Of a stretch of DNA of 64,000 nt, positions 33,310-41,334 are shown in pieces. Source of the DNA: Nocardioides luteus (lineage in GTDB: Bacteria; Actinomycetota; Actinomycetes; Propionibacteriales; Nocardioidaceae); assembly GCF_000960475.2 (NCBI RefSeq), contig NZ_JZDQ02000004.1, positions 62,001 to 126,000 of the forward strand. Reading direction: 5' to 3'. Within the stretch, counting starts at the first letter, position 1; each line of letters starts with the position of its first letter. The translations under genes and the position numbers were made by a program. The notes beneath the pieces were generated by a model. That model saw only the letters and a program-made list of their open reading frames with translations. It was not told the origin of the DNA and made no database searches.

Positions 33310-34061
33310 GCGGCAGGCTCCTTCATGGTGGTGCGGTGGACGAGGTAGGAGGCGACCTCGGCAGGGGTGGTGCCGCGGCCGAAGATACGGTCGACGCCGA
33401 GCTCGGTGGTCATCGACTCGTCGAACCGCGGCCCGCCGACGACGAGGAGCGGCCGCTCCCCCGCCGGGTAGGCCTCACGGAACGCCGCCGACATCTCCCG
33501 GGTGTTGAGCAGGTGGGCGTCACGCTGGGTGACGACCTGGGAGACGAGCACGGCGTCGGCACCCCGGGTGACGGCCGCCTCGACCAGGGCCGGCACCGAG
33601 ACCTGGGCGCCCATGTTCACGACCTCGATCTCCTTGTAGTACTCCAGCCCCTTCTCCCCCGCGAACCCCTTGATGTTGAGGATCGCGTCGATGCCGACGG
33701 TGTGGGCGTCGGTGCCGATGCAGGCGCCGACGACGACCATCGGGCGTCGCAGCGTCTCCTTGATCACCGCGTTGGCCTCCTTGGGCGTCAGCAGCGGGAA
33801 GTCGCGCTCGACGACCTGCACCTTGTCGGTGTCGACGAGATGGTTGACCTGCCCGTAGACGACGAAGAAGGTGAAGTCGTCGCCCATCGGCTTGGAGTGC
33901 ACGACCATCGCCGGCTCCATGCCCATCTTGTTGGCCAGCTGCAGCGCGGCGCCGTCGGCGACCTTGCTGTGCTTGATCGGCAGCGTGAAGGAGACCTGCA
34001 CCATCCCGTCGCCGGTGGTGTCGCCGTACGGCCTGATCAGGTGCCTATTTTCCTTGGTCAT
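33306..34061 (-). CDS. kamE: Lysine 5,6-aminomutase beta subunit
   Basis: A 251-residue B12-binding subunit. The base-off cobalamin motif DAHTVG places the cobalt ligand at H120, and the PLP-anchoring lysine should be K131 in ILNIKGFAG, eleven residues later as in clostridial KamE. The N-terminal 80 residues form the dimerisation domain. With KamD it converts beta-lysine (or lysine) to 3,5-diaminohexanoate (or 2,5-). Overlaps both kamD and kal by ATGA. ATG 34061 follows a purine-rich GAGGGGA. Confidence 0.94.
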   Translation of the reverse strand: MTKENRHLIRPYGDTTGDGMVQVSFTLPIKHSKVADGAALQLANKMGMEPAMVVHSKPMGDDFTFFVVYGQVNHLVDTDKVQVVERDFPLLTPKEANAVIKETLRRPMVVVGACIGTDAHTVGIDAILNIKGFAGEKGLEYYKEIEVVNMGAQVSVPALVEAAVTRGADAVLVSQVVTQRDAHLLNTREMSAAFREAYPAGERPLLVVGGPRFDESMTTELGVDRIFGRGTTPAEVASYLVHRTTMKEPAA

Positions 34062-35611
34062 TTCCCCTCCAAGATGTCGCTGGCCGGGTTGTAGTACGCC
34101 TCGGACTTCTCGGCCACGCCCTCCAGGCCCTTGCCGGCGTCGGCGGGGCGCTTCATCAGGCCGAAGGTGCCGTCCGCGATCGCGTCCAGGAGCCCGTTGG
34201 GCTCGTCGATGATCTTCTCGAGCAGGTCGATCGACTCCCCCAGCACCTCGCGGGCCCGGTTGGCGATGAAGCCGTCGGGGGCCGGGTGGAAGTCCTCGCC
34301 GAGGCGGCCGGCCGCGTCCATGACGTACCGGACGTTCTGCAGCGCGAGGTCGCGGTCGGAGAGCCACGGCGTCACGACCGCCTCGGTCATCATCCCGACC
34401 AGCAGGATGCCCTGGTCGGTCATCGCGCCGGCGAGGTTGAAGAACCCGTCGAGCAGGTAGCCCTTGAAGATGTCGCCGGTCATGTGCCGGGTCGGCGGCA
34501 TCCACTTCAGCGGCGCGTCGGGGAAGATCGTCTTCGCCAGCAGCGCGTGCGCGAGCTCGAGCCGGAACGAGTCGGGCACGTCGGGGTTGATCTCGAAGGC
34601 GTGACCGAGGCCGAGCTGCCAGTCCTCGAGGCCGGCCTCCTTGGCGAAGTACTCGTTGAGCAGCTGGCTCGTGGTGACGGTGTGCGCCGCCTCGACCGCG
34701 TCGGCGGTGGTGAGGTAGTTGTCCTCGCCGGTGTTGATGATGATGCCCGCGCGGGCGTGGATCTGACGCGAGAGCCGCTGGTCGACGAACGTACGCACCG
34801 GGTTGATGTCGCGGAACAGGATCCCGTACATCGAGTCGTTGAGCATCATGTCGAGACGCTCCATGCCGGCCAGCGCCGCGATCTCGGGCATGCACAGCCC
34901 GCTCGCGTAGTTCGTGAGCCGTACGTAGCGGCCCAGCTCGCGGCTCGTCTCGTCGAGGGCCGCCCGCATGAGCCGGAAGTTCTCCTGCGTCGCGTACGTC
35001 CCGGCGAACCCTTCCCGGGTGGCGCCCTCGGGCACGTAGTCGAGGAGCGACTGGCCGGTCGAGCGGATCACCGCGATGATGTCGGCGCCCTCGCGGGCGG
35101 CCGCCTGCGCCTGCGGGATGTCCTCGTAGATGTCGCCGGTCGCGACGATCAGGTAGATCCAGGGCTTGCGGGGTGCGTCGCCGGTCTCGGCGATCATCCG
35201 CTCCCGGGTCACCCGGCTGGCGTCGAGCCGGGCGATGCCGGCCCCGACCGCCTCGCGGGCGTGCTTCGCGGCCAGCTCGGCCTCGGCGCCCTCGGGCAGT
35301 CGGAATGTCACCTGGCCGGCGGCGGCCTCCTCGGCGAGACGGGTCAGGTCGTTGTTGCGAGCGGCCAGCGCCTGCCAGACGGGCAGGGCGATGCCGTGCT
35401 CGAGGCCGATGTCGGCACGCACCGCGTCGACCAGATGGTTCACCCACGGGGTGCCGTCCGGGTCGGCGCCGGCGAGCCCGGCCAGCCGCAGCGTGGCGCG
35501 CTCGACGGCGACGGTGGTGTGCTTCGTGGCCAGCTCGACGATCGGGTCGCCGACCTTCGCGGCGAGCGCGCGGGCCTGGGCGATCGTGCGTGGGTCCAGA
35601 TCGAGTCTCAC
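34058..35611 (-). CDS. kamD: Lysine 5,6-aminomutase alpha subunit
   Basis: A 517-residue TIM-barrel subunit, the standard length (about 516). Recognisable blocks are LDLDPRTIAQARALAAKVGD, PWIYLIVATGDIYEDIPQAQ, NYASGLCMPEIAALAGMERL, and DSMYGILFRDINPVRTFVDQ. It holds the PLP-substrate site and pairs with KamE, which carries adenosylcobalamin. GTG start 35611 overlaps the kdd stop; its own stop overlaps kamE. A B12-dependent enzyme in the operon means the host must make or import cobalamin. Confidence 0.95.
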   Translation of the reverse strand: MRLDLDPRTIAQARALAAKVGDPIVELATKHTTVAVERATLRLAGLAGADPDGTPWVNHLVDAVRADIGLEHGIALPVWQALAARNNDLTRLAEEAAAGQVTFRLPEGAEAELAAKHAREAVGAGIARLDASRVTRERMIAETGDAPRKPWIYLIVATGDIYEDIPQAQAAAREGADIIAVIRSTGQSLLDYVPEGATREGFAGTYATQENFRLMRAALDETSRELGRYVRLTNYASGLCMPEIAALAGMERLDMMLNDSMYGILFRDINPVRTFVDQRLSRQIHARAGIIINTGEDNYLTTADAVEAAHTVTTSQLLNEYFAKEAGLEDWQLGLGHAFEINPDVPDSFRLELAHALLAKTIFPDAPLKWMPPTRHMTGDIFKGYLLDGFFNLAGAMTDQGILLVGMMTEAVVTPWLSDRDLALQNVRYVMDAAGRLGEDFHPAPDGFIANRAREVLGESIDLLEKIIDEPNGLLDAIADGTFGLMKRPADAGKGLEGVAEKSEAYYNPASDILEGK

Positions 35612-36654
35612 TGGGCCAGTCTCCCCTCGAAGAGTGTCCGGACGCCTCGGTTCGCGCGGAGGAGATCCAGCGCGTAGGCGGCGTGCCCGGGGACGTAGCC
35701 GTTGCCGACGAGCATCGTGACGTCGGCGGCGAGGCCTTCGGCGCCGAGCGCGGCGGCGGAGAAGGAGGTCGCCATCGAGAAGAAGACGACCGTGCCCCGG
35801 TCGGCGGTCGTGAGGATCGCTCCGCCCTCACAGCCGGGCACGTCCACGCAGACGACGGTGACGTCGGCAGGACCGCCGGCCTTGGCGACCGCGTCGCGCA
35901 GCGCCACCGGGTTGCGGGCGTCGGCGACCACGACCTCGTCGGCCAGGCCGGCCTCGCGGAGGCGCTCGGCCTCGGCCTCGGTCGGCACGATGCCGATCAG
36001 GTGGCGAGCCCCGGCGTCACGGGCCGCGGCCAGGGACAGCGACCCGGACTTGCCGCCGCCACCGATCACGGCGACGACGCCGTCCGCGTAGCGCTCGGAG
36101 ACGACCCGCCGGGTCAGCGCCGGGGCGCCGCAGACGTCCATCACCGACAGCGCGAGCTCGGGGGCGAGGTCGTCAGGGAGGACGGCTGCGATCGAGCGGC
36201 CGAAGAGGATGGCGTAGCCGTCGCACGGCACCTGCTCGGAGTCGCCGCTCCAGCCGGCGAGCCCGTCCTCGATCACGAGCGGGGTCAGCGTCAGCGACAC
36301 CAGGGTGGCGACGCGATCGCCCACCGCGAGTCCCAGAGGCGACTCGGGGCCGACCTCCTCGACGACGCCGACGAGCATGCCGCCGGACCCGGTCACCGGG
36401 TTCTGCATCTTGCCGCGGTCGGCGACAATGTCGAGCACCTCGCGGCGTACGGCATCACCGTCGCCGTCGTGTGCGGACTCGAGCTGCCGGAAGGAGGCGG
36501 CGTCCAGGTTCAGTCGCTCCACCCGGATCCGCACCTCGTCGGGCCACAGCGTCCTTCGGGTGTCGAGTCTTCGGGCCGCCTGGGGCAGGGGCAACGAGCC
36601 GCCCACCGGCTCGTCGAGCACCCGGTGCAGGCCTGTCGGGTCAGAAGTGGTCAT
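35608..36654 (-). CDS. kdd: L-erythro-3,5-diaminohexanoate dehydrogenase
   Basis: A 348-residue NAD-dependent oxidoreductase. The Rossmann motif is VVAVIGGGGKSGSLSLAAAR (about residues 190-210); the N-terminal region QLESAHDGDGDAVRREVLDI is typical of Kdd. It oxidises 3,5-diaminohexanoate to 5-amino-3-oxohexanoate. AAGGAGG sits 10 bp before ATG 36654. First gene of the leftward lysine operon and divergent from kamA across 99 bp, which gives a compact two-way control point. Confidence 0.92.
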   Translation of the reverse strand: MTTSDPTGLHRVLDEPVGGSLPLPQAARRLDTRRTLWPDEVRIRVERLNLDAASFRQLESAHDGDGDAVRREVLDIVADRGKMQNPVTGSGGMLVGVVEEVGPESPLGLAVGDRVATLVSLTLTPLVIEDGLAGWSGDSEQVPCDGYAILFGRSIAAVLPDDLAPELALSVMDVCGAPALTRRVVSERYADGVVAVIGGGGKSGSLSLAAARDAGARHLIGIVPTEAEAERLREAGLADEVVVADARNPVALRDAVAKAGGPADVTVVCVDVPGCEGGAILTTADRGTVVFFSMATSFSAAALGAEGLAADVTMLVGNGYVPGHAAYALDLLRANRGVRTLFEGRLAQ

Positions 36655-36753
36655 CGGTCGTACGCCTCCTTGCGTGCATCTCACGCCGGACCCTACCAGC
36701 GGTTGATGGAAGAATTGCGGCCTAGGCTTGCGAACACCGGAGGATCTCCCGCT
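36655..36753. promoter_or_regulatory. Divergent kdd/kamA promoter region
   Basis: These 99 bp are the only upstream DNA for both the kdd operon and kamA, so lysine control must act here. Ribosome sites for both genes are visible at its two ends. I see no strong palindrome and cannot place -10/-35 elements with confidence. The Lrp-type regulator next to kamA is the likely binder. Confidence 0.45.
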
Positions 36754-38151
36754 ATGGTGGAGAACATGACGGCAACCATCGAGCCCACTACCCGAGACGG
36801 ACAGCCCTACGCCTACCAGCGTGTCGAGCTGGTCGAGCCCGACTGGACCCGGTTCCCGGGGTGGGCCGACGTGACCGAGGAGCAGTGGCGCGACGTGCAG
36901 TGGCAGCGCGTCAACTGCATCAAGAACGTGCGCCAGCTGCGCGCCCTGATGGGCGATCTTCTCGAGGAGCGGTTCTACGCCGACCTCGAGAAGGACATGG
37001 CCGAGCGCGCGACCATGTCGATGCTGGTGCCGCCGCAGATGATGAACACCATGGTGGTCTCGACGAGCTCGACGACCGATCCCGGCGAGTTCACCGATGC
37101 GTTCTACGCCGACCCGATCCGCCACTACATGATCCCGGTCTTCTCCGACCGCCGCACCGACTGGCCCTCCCACCCGCAGGCGAGCCGCGACTCGCTGCAC
37201 GAGCACGACATGTGGGTGGCCGAGGGGCTGACCCACCGCTACCCGACCAAGGTGCTCGCCGAGCTGCTCTCCACCTGCCCGCAGTACTGCGGGCACTGCA
37301 CCCGGATGGACCTGGTCGGCAACTCGACCCCGGTCATCGACAAGCTCAAGCTGACCGGCAAGCCGGTCGACCGCCACGAGGCCATGCTCGACTACCTGCG
37401 CAACACCCCGCAGGTGCGCGACGTGGTCGTCTCCGGCGGCGACGTCGCCAACCTGCCCTGGCCGCGGCTGGAGGACTTCCTCACCAAGCTGATGGAGATC
37501 GACAACATCCGCGACATCCGGCTGGCCACCAAGGGCCTGATCGGCCTCCCCCAGCACTGGCTGCAGGAGCCGCTCCTGGAGGGGATGAACCGGGTCACCA
37601 CCATCGCCCGCGAGCGTGGCGTCTCACTGGCCGTCCACACCCACGCCAACCACGCCAACTCGGTCACGCCCCTGGTCGCCGAGGCGGCCAAGGCACTGAT
37701 GGCGGCAGGTGTTCGGGACGTACGCAACCAGGGCGTGCTGCTCGCCGGCGTGAACGCCGACACCCACAGCCTGCTCGACCTCTGCTTCCGCCTCCTCGAC
37801 GGCGCGCAGATCATGCCCTACTACTTCTACATGTGCGACATGATCCCGTTCAGCGAGCACTGGCGGGTCTCGGTCGCCGACGCGCAGCGGATGCAGCACG
37901 ACCTGATGGGCTACCTGCCCGGGTTCGCCACCCCGCGCATCGTGTGCGACGTACCGTTCGTCGGCAAGCGCTGGGTCCACCAGGTGGCCGACTACGACAC
38001 CGAGCGCGGCATCTCCTACTGGACCAAGAACTACCGCACCTCGATCGAGGCCTCCGACCCCGAGGCGCTGACCCGGACCTACGAGTACTACGACCCGATC
38101 CACACCCTGCCCGAGTCGGGCCAGGAGTGGTGGCGCACCCACGCGGAGTGA
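36754..38151 (+). CDS. kamA: Lysine 2,3-aminomutase (KamA-family radical SAM enzyme)
   Basis: A 465-residue radical SAM aminomutase converting lysine to beta-lysine. The iron-sulfur motif CxxxCxxC is CPQYCGHC (C175, C179, C182), followed by TRMDLVGN rather than the usual TRRR. The PLP lysine is probably K405 in VPFVGKRW. It is about 50 residues longer at the N-terminus than the clostridial enzyme. ATG 36754 has GGAGGA nine bases upstream; ATG 36766 is a weaker alternative. Divergent from kdd, completing steps one to three of the pathway. A related aminomutase substrate cannot be excluded by sequence. Confidence 0.88.
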   Translation: MVENMTATIEPTTRDGQPYAYQRVELVEPDWTRFPGWADVTEEQWRDVQWQRVNCIKNVRQLRALMGDLLEERFYADLEKDMAERATMSMLVPPQMMNTMVVSTSSTTDPGEFTDAFYADPIRHYMIPVFSDRRTDWPSHPQASRDSLHEHDMWVAEGLTHRYPTKVLAELLSTCPQYCGHCTRMDLVGNSTPVIDKLKLTGKPVDRHEAMLDYLRNTPQVRDVVVSGGDVANLPWPRLEDFLTKLMEIDNIRDIRLATKGLIGLPQHWLQEPLLEGMNRVTTIARERGVSLAVHTHANHANSVTPLVAEAAKALMAAGVRDVRNQGVLLAGVNADTHSLLDLCFRLLDGAQIMPYYFYMCDMIPFSEHWRVSVADAQRMQHDLMGYLPGFATPRIVCDVPFVGKRWVHQVADYDTERGISYWTKNYRTSIEASDPEALTRTYEYYDPIHTLPESGQEWWRTHAE

Positions 38152-38176
38152 CCGGGCCCGCCCGGCCCTGACGGAA

Positions 38177-38635
38177 TCAGTGAGTCAGGGTCGGGCGGTT
38201 CTCGTAGTAGGTGTACATCGCGATGGTGGTCCGGGTGGACACGTTGGCGACCGAGCGGATCCGGCCGAGCAGCTCCTCGAGCGCCTCGGGCGTGGCCACC
38301 CGCACCTTGAGCATGTAGGACTCGACGCCGGCGATCGACCAGCAGGCCTCGACCTCGTTGAGGTCGGCGACGCGCTCGGGGCAGTCGTCGGGCTGGGAGG
38401 GGTCCATCGGCTGGACCGCGACGAACGCGGTCAGCGGCACGCCGATCGCGGCGTAGTTGACGGTGGCGCCGTAGCCGGTGATGAGGCCGCGCTGCTCGAG
38501 CCGCTTGACGCGCTGATGCACAGCCGAGGTCGACAGGCCGGTCGCCTTGCCCAGGTCGGTGTAGGACATCCGACCGTCCTCCGCGAGGAGCTGGAGGATT
38601 TTACGGTCGGTGGCCTCGATCTCAGGTGCAGTCAC
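38177..38635 (-). CDS. Lrp/AsnC family transcriptional regulator
   Basis: A 152-residue regulator. The N-terminal winged helix reads DRKILQLLAEDGRMSYTDLG, KATGLSTSAVHQRVKRLEQR, followed by GLITGYGATV, and a C-terminal RAM domain (ESYMLKVRVATPEALEELLG). Lrp proteins sense amino acids. GTG 38635 was taken as start because the longer frame (to 38674) begins with an improbable RRRYCCCGY. Convergent with kamA (25 bp) and likely the lysine-responsive controller of this region. Confidence 0.88.
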   Translation of the reverse strand: MTAPEIEATDRKILQLLAEDGRMSYTDLGKATGLSTSAVHQRVKRLEQRGLITGYGATVNYAAIGVPLTAFVAVQPMDPSQPDDCPERVADLNEVEACWSIAGVESYMLKVRVATPEALEELLGRIRSVANVSTRTTIAMYTYYENRPTLTH

Positions 38636-38712
38636 GGCGACAGCGTACCCACAACAGCAATATCTCCGCCGCAACGTCCAAAAAAGTAGTTGATGTCGAA
38701 AGATTTGCTGCC

Positions 38713-39414
38713 TCAGGCGGGCCAGCCGGCAAGCGACTCGAGCTGCTCGCGACCGTCGGCATCAGCGAGCCGCACCACGGACAGCAGTCGCTCCGCGCCG
38801 CCCTCGGCGGGGACGCCGATCATCTCGCCGGTCGCCCGGTGCGGGTCGGCGGAGACGACCACCCGGCCGTGCGCGTTGACCAACGTCGCGCCGAGCTCGC
38901 GCAGACCCGGCAGCAGCATCGTCTCCAGGGTCTCGACCGAGGTGTCGGCACCCGCGACACCGGCCATCCGGCCGCCGGCGTAGACCGGGAGCGTCGTGGT
39001 CATCACGTACTCGTCGGCGCAGATGAAATCGACGTAGGGTCCGGCGATGTTGAGCTTCCCGGTGCGCTCCGGGGTGCGGAACCACGGCTGGCGGGTGTAG
39101 TCGATGGCCTCACCTGTCGCCGGCACCTCCGCCTCGCCGAGGAAGTCGCGGCCCGCGCCCTGCCACCAGGCCAGGTAGAGGCGCCGGTCGCTGAGCGCGT
39201 CGGGTGCGGCGACGAAACCGCTGCCCAGCAGCGTGGGGTCCTGGAGGAACGCCAGGGTGTCGGCCTCGATATGCGCGCTCAGCCGGTCGGTGGTGACAGG
39301 ACCGTCGTCGAAGAGCGCTGCGACCGAGGCGCGCATCCGCTCGAGCTCGGTGAGGATGGCGCCGAAGTGGTGCTCGATCCGGGCGGCGCAGTCGGTGGAG
39401 ACATCGACGTTCAC
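38713..39414 (-). CDS. Soluble Cache-domain protein
   Basis: A 233-residue protein resembling the extracellular dCache sensor domain (DYTRQPWFRTPERTGKLNIA, GPYVDFICADEYVMTTTLPV, YAGGRMAGVAGADTSVETLE) but with no signal peptide or transmembrane segment. Cache domains bind amino acids and polyamines. Its ATG overlaps the stop of the FadR-type regulator (39411-39414), so the two are made in fixed ratio. It may act as a detached ligand sensor for that regulator or the adjacent ABC importer; this is inference. Confidence 0.8.
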   Translation of the reverse strand: MNVDVSTDCAARIEHHFGAILTELERMRASVAALFDDGPVTTDRLSAHIEADTLAFLQDPTLLGSGFVAAPDALSDRRLYLAWWQGAGRDFLGEAEVPATGEAIDYTRQPWFRTPERTGKLNIAGPYVDFICADEYVMTTTLPVYAGGRMAGVAGADTSVETLETMLLPGLRELGATLVNAHGRVVVSADPHRATGEMIGVPAEGGAERLLSVVRLADADGREQLESLAGWPA

Positions 39415-40151
39415 TGGCGTACCCCCTCATGGATCTCGGTCAGACGTTCGACGGCGTGGCTCACGTGGTCGCGTACGCTCGCGCGGGCCGCGGCAGCGTC
39501 GCCCGACCCCAGTGCGGCGACCAGTGCCCGATGCCGCTCGCCGGCTGCCTGGCGGAAGTCCGGCTCGCTGAGCGGCACTCGCAGCAACGTACCGAAGTCG
39601 GCCTCCTGACGCACCACCTCCCGGGTGAGCCGCGCCGACTGGGTCAGCGCCGCCACGGAGAGGTAGAGCTCGCTCTCCGCGTCCCGCCACCTGCCGACGT
39701 CGTCCTCCTCCAGGGGGATCAGCAGGTCCCGGAGGTCCTCGACCTCGTCCGGGGCCGCCCGTTCGGCGGCGAGCTCGGCGCACCCGGTCAGCACCACCAG
39801 ATAGAGGCTCGCTCGGTCGCGCAGCTCCACCCGTGACATGGTGGCGAGCCTCCCCTTGACGATGTCGCCGGGCTCGGGAGCGCGTACGAACGAGCCGCCG
39901 CCGCGGCCCCGCGTCGTCACCACCAGGCCCTGCGCTCGCAGGGAGACCAGGGCCTCCCGGGCGGTCACCGTCGCGACTCCCAGCATCTGGGCGAGCTCGA
40001 GCTCGCTCGGGAGGCGGTCGCCGTCGGCGAGCACACCGGAGCGGATCGCCTCCGCCAGCCGGTTCTCGACACGTACGGCTCTGCCTTCGTCGCCGATCGG
40101 CGCGAAGATCGCCGACCGGGCGCGCGAGCTGATCGCGCGGGGGTTGGCCAC
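39411..40151 (-). CDS. GntR/FadR family transcriptional regulator
   Basis: A 246-residue regulator. The winged helix is VENRLAEAIRSGVLADGDRL, PSELELAQMLGVATVTAREA, followed by GLVVTTRGRGGGSFVR; the C-terminal FCD all-helical ligand domain spans about 105-240. Divergent from the polyamine-type ABC operon at 40238, which it most likely controls, and coupled to a Cache-domain gene. The 86-bp region between the two divergent starts is noticeably AT-rich around 40195-40230. Confidence 0.9.
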   Translation of the reverse strand: MANPRAISSRARSAIFAPIGDEGRAVRVENRLAEAIRSGVLADGDRLPSELELAQMLGVATVTAREALVSLRAQGLVVTTRGRGGGSFVRAPEPGDIVKGRLATMSRVELRDRASLYLVVLTGCAELAAERAAPDEVEDLRDLLIPLEEDDVGRWRDAESELYLSVAALTQSARLTREVVRQEADFGTLLRVPLSEPDFRQAAGERHRALVAALGSGDAAAARASVRDHVSHAVERLTEIHEGVRQ

Positions 40152-40237
40152 GATCGGGCTCCTCCTTCGAGTGGGTTTACGAAGAACTTACGCAGAAGGT
40201 CTTTAAAATCTAAGATCTGGTTCCATATGATTCACGA

Positions 40238-41308
40238 ATGCGACCGACCGAATCCCCGCAGATCCAGCTCGAAGCCGTGTCCAAGGCCTACGGCGACGTG
40301 ACGGCCGTCGACGCTCTCGACCTGACGATCGGCGACGGCGAGTTCTTCTCGATGCTCGGGCCCTCCGGGTCCGGGAAGACGACGGTGCTGCGTCTGATCG
40401 CGGGCTTCGAGCGTGCCGACGCCGGCACGATCCGCCTCGGCGGCGAGGACGTCACCGCGCTGGCCCCGTTCGACCGCGACGTCACCACGGTCTTCCAGGA
40501 CTACGCCCTGTTCCCACACTTCAACGTGCTGGAGAACGTCGCGTACGGCCTGCGGGTGCGGGGTGTCCCGAGGTCCGAGCGGAGCTCGCGGGCACGGGAG
40601 GCGCTGGCGATGGTCCGCCTCGACCACGTCGCGACCCGGAAGCCGACCGAGCTCTCCGGCGGGCAGCGGCAGCGGGTGGCGCTGGCCCGCTCCATCGTCG
40701 TACGTCCCAAGGTGCTGCTCCTCGACGAGCCGCTCGGCGCGCTCGACCTCAAGCTCCGCGAGCAGATGCAGGTCGAGCTCAAGCAGATCCAGCGCGAGCT
40801 GGGGATCACCTTCGTCTTCGTCACCCACGACCAGGAGGAGGCACTCACCCTCAGCGACCGGATCGCGGTCTTCGACAGCGGCCACATCGTGCAGCTGGGC
40901 ACCCCGAAGGAGATCTACGAGCGGCCGACCTCCCCGTATGTCGCCGACTTCGTCGGCACCTCCAACGTCTTCGACGAGGAGGTGGCCAAGCGGGTGCTGA
41001 AGATGGAGGGCGCCTTCGCGCTGCGGCCCGAGAAGATTCTGCTCTCCCCTGCGACCGCGACCGCCCCGGTCGGCGCGATGACCGCCACCGGGGTGATCAC
41101 CGAGTCGATCTACATCGGCACCGGTCATCGCGTCCACATCGAGCTCGAGGACGGCACCAGGCTGGTCGCCCTCGAGCAGAGCCGTGGCGCCCTGCACCCG
41201 GATGCCGCCGAACCAGAGTCTCGGGGCGACCGCGTGGTCGCCTCCTGGTCGCCGGGCGACCTGGTCCCCCTGGGCACCGATTCGTCCCGTGCCGTGCAAC
41301 ACCGATGA
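40238..41308 (+). CDS. ABC importer ATPase, spermidine/putrescine type (PotA-like)
   Basis: A 356-residue ATPase. Walker A GPSGSGKTT (about residues 38-46), signature ELSGGQRQR, Walker B LLLDEPLGALD, H-loop THDQEEA, and a C-terminal TOBE domain (about 280-350) are intact. It begins a four-gene operon of PotA/D/B/C type for polyamines or basic amino acid derivatives. I see no good ribosome site before the ATG, so a leaderless transcript or a different start is possible. Confidence 0.9.
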   Translation: MRPTESPQIQLEAVSKAYGDVTAVDALDLTIGDGEFFSMLGPSGSGKTTVLRLIAGFERADAGTIRLGGEDVTALAPFDRDVTTVFQDYALFPHFNVLENVAYGLRVRGVPRSERSSRAREALAMVRLDHVATRKPTELSGGQRQRVALARSIVVRPKVLLLDEPLGALDLKLREQMQVELKQIQRELGITFVFVTHDQEEALTLSDRIAVFDSGHIVQLGTPKEIYERPTSPYVADFVGTSNVFDEEVAKRVLKMEGAFALRPEKILLSPATATAPVGAMTATGVITESIYIGTGHRVHIELEDGTRLVALEQSRGALHPDAAEPESRGDRVVASWSPGDLVPLGTDSSRAVQHR

Positions 41309-41334
41309 GCGAGAACCACCAGAGAGGTTTGATC

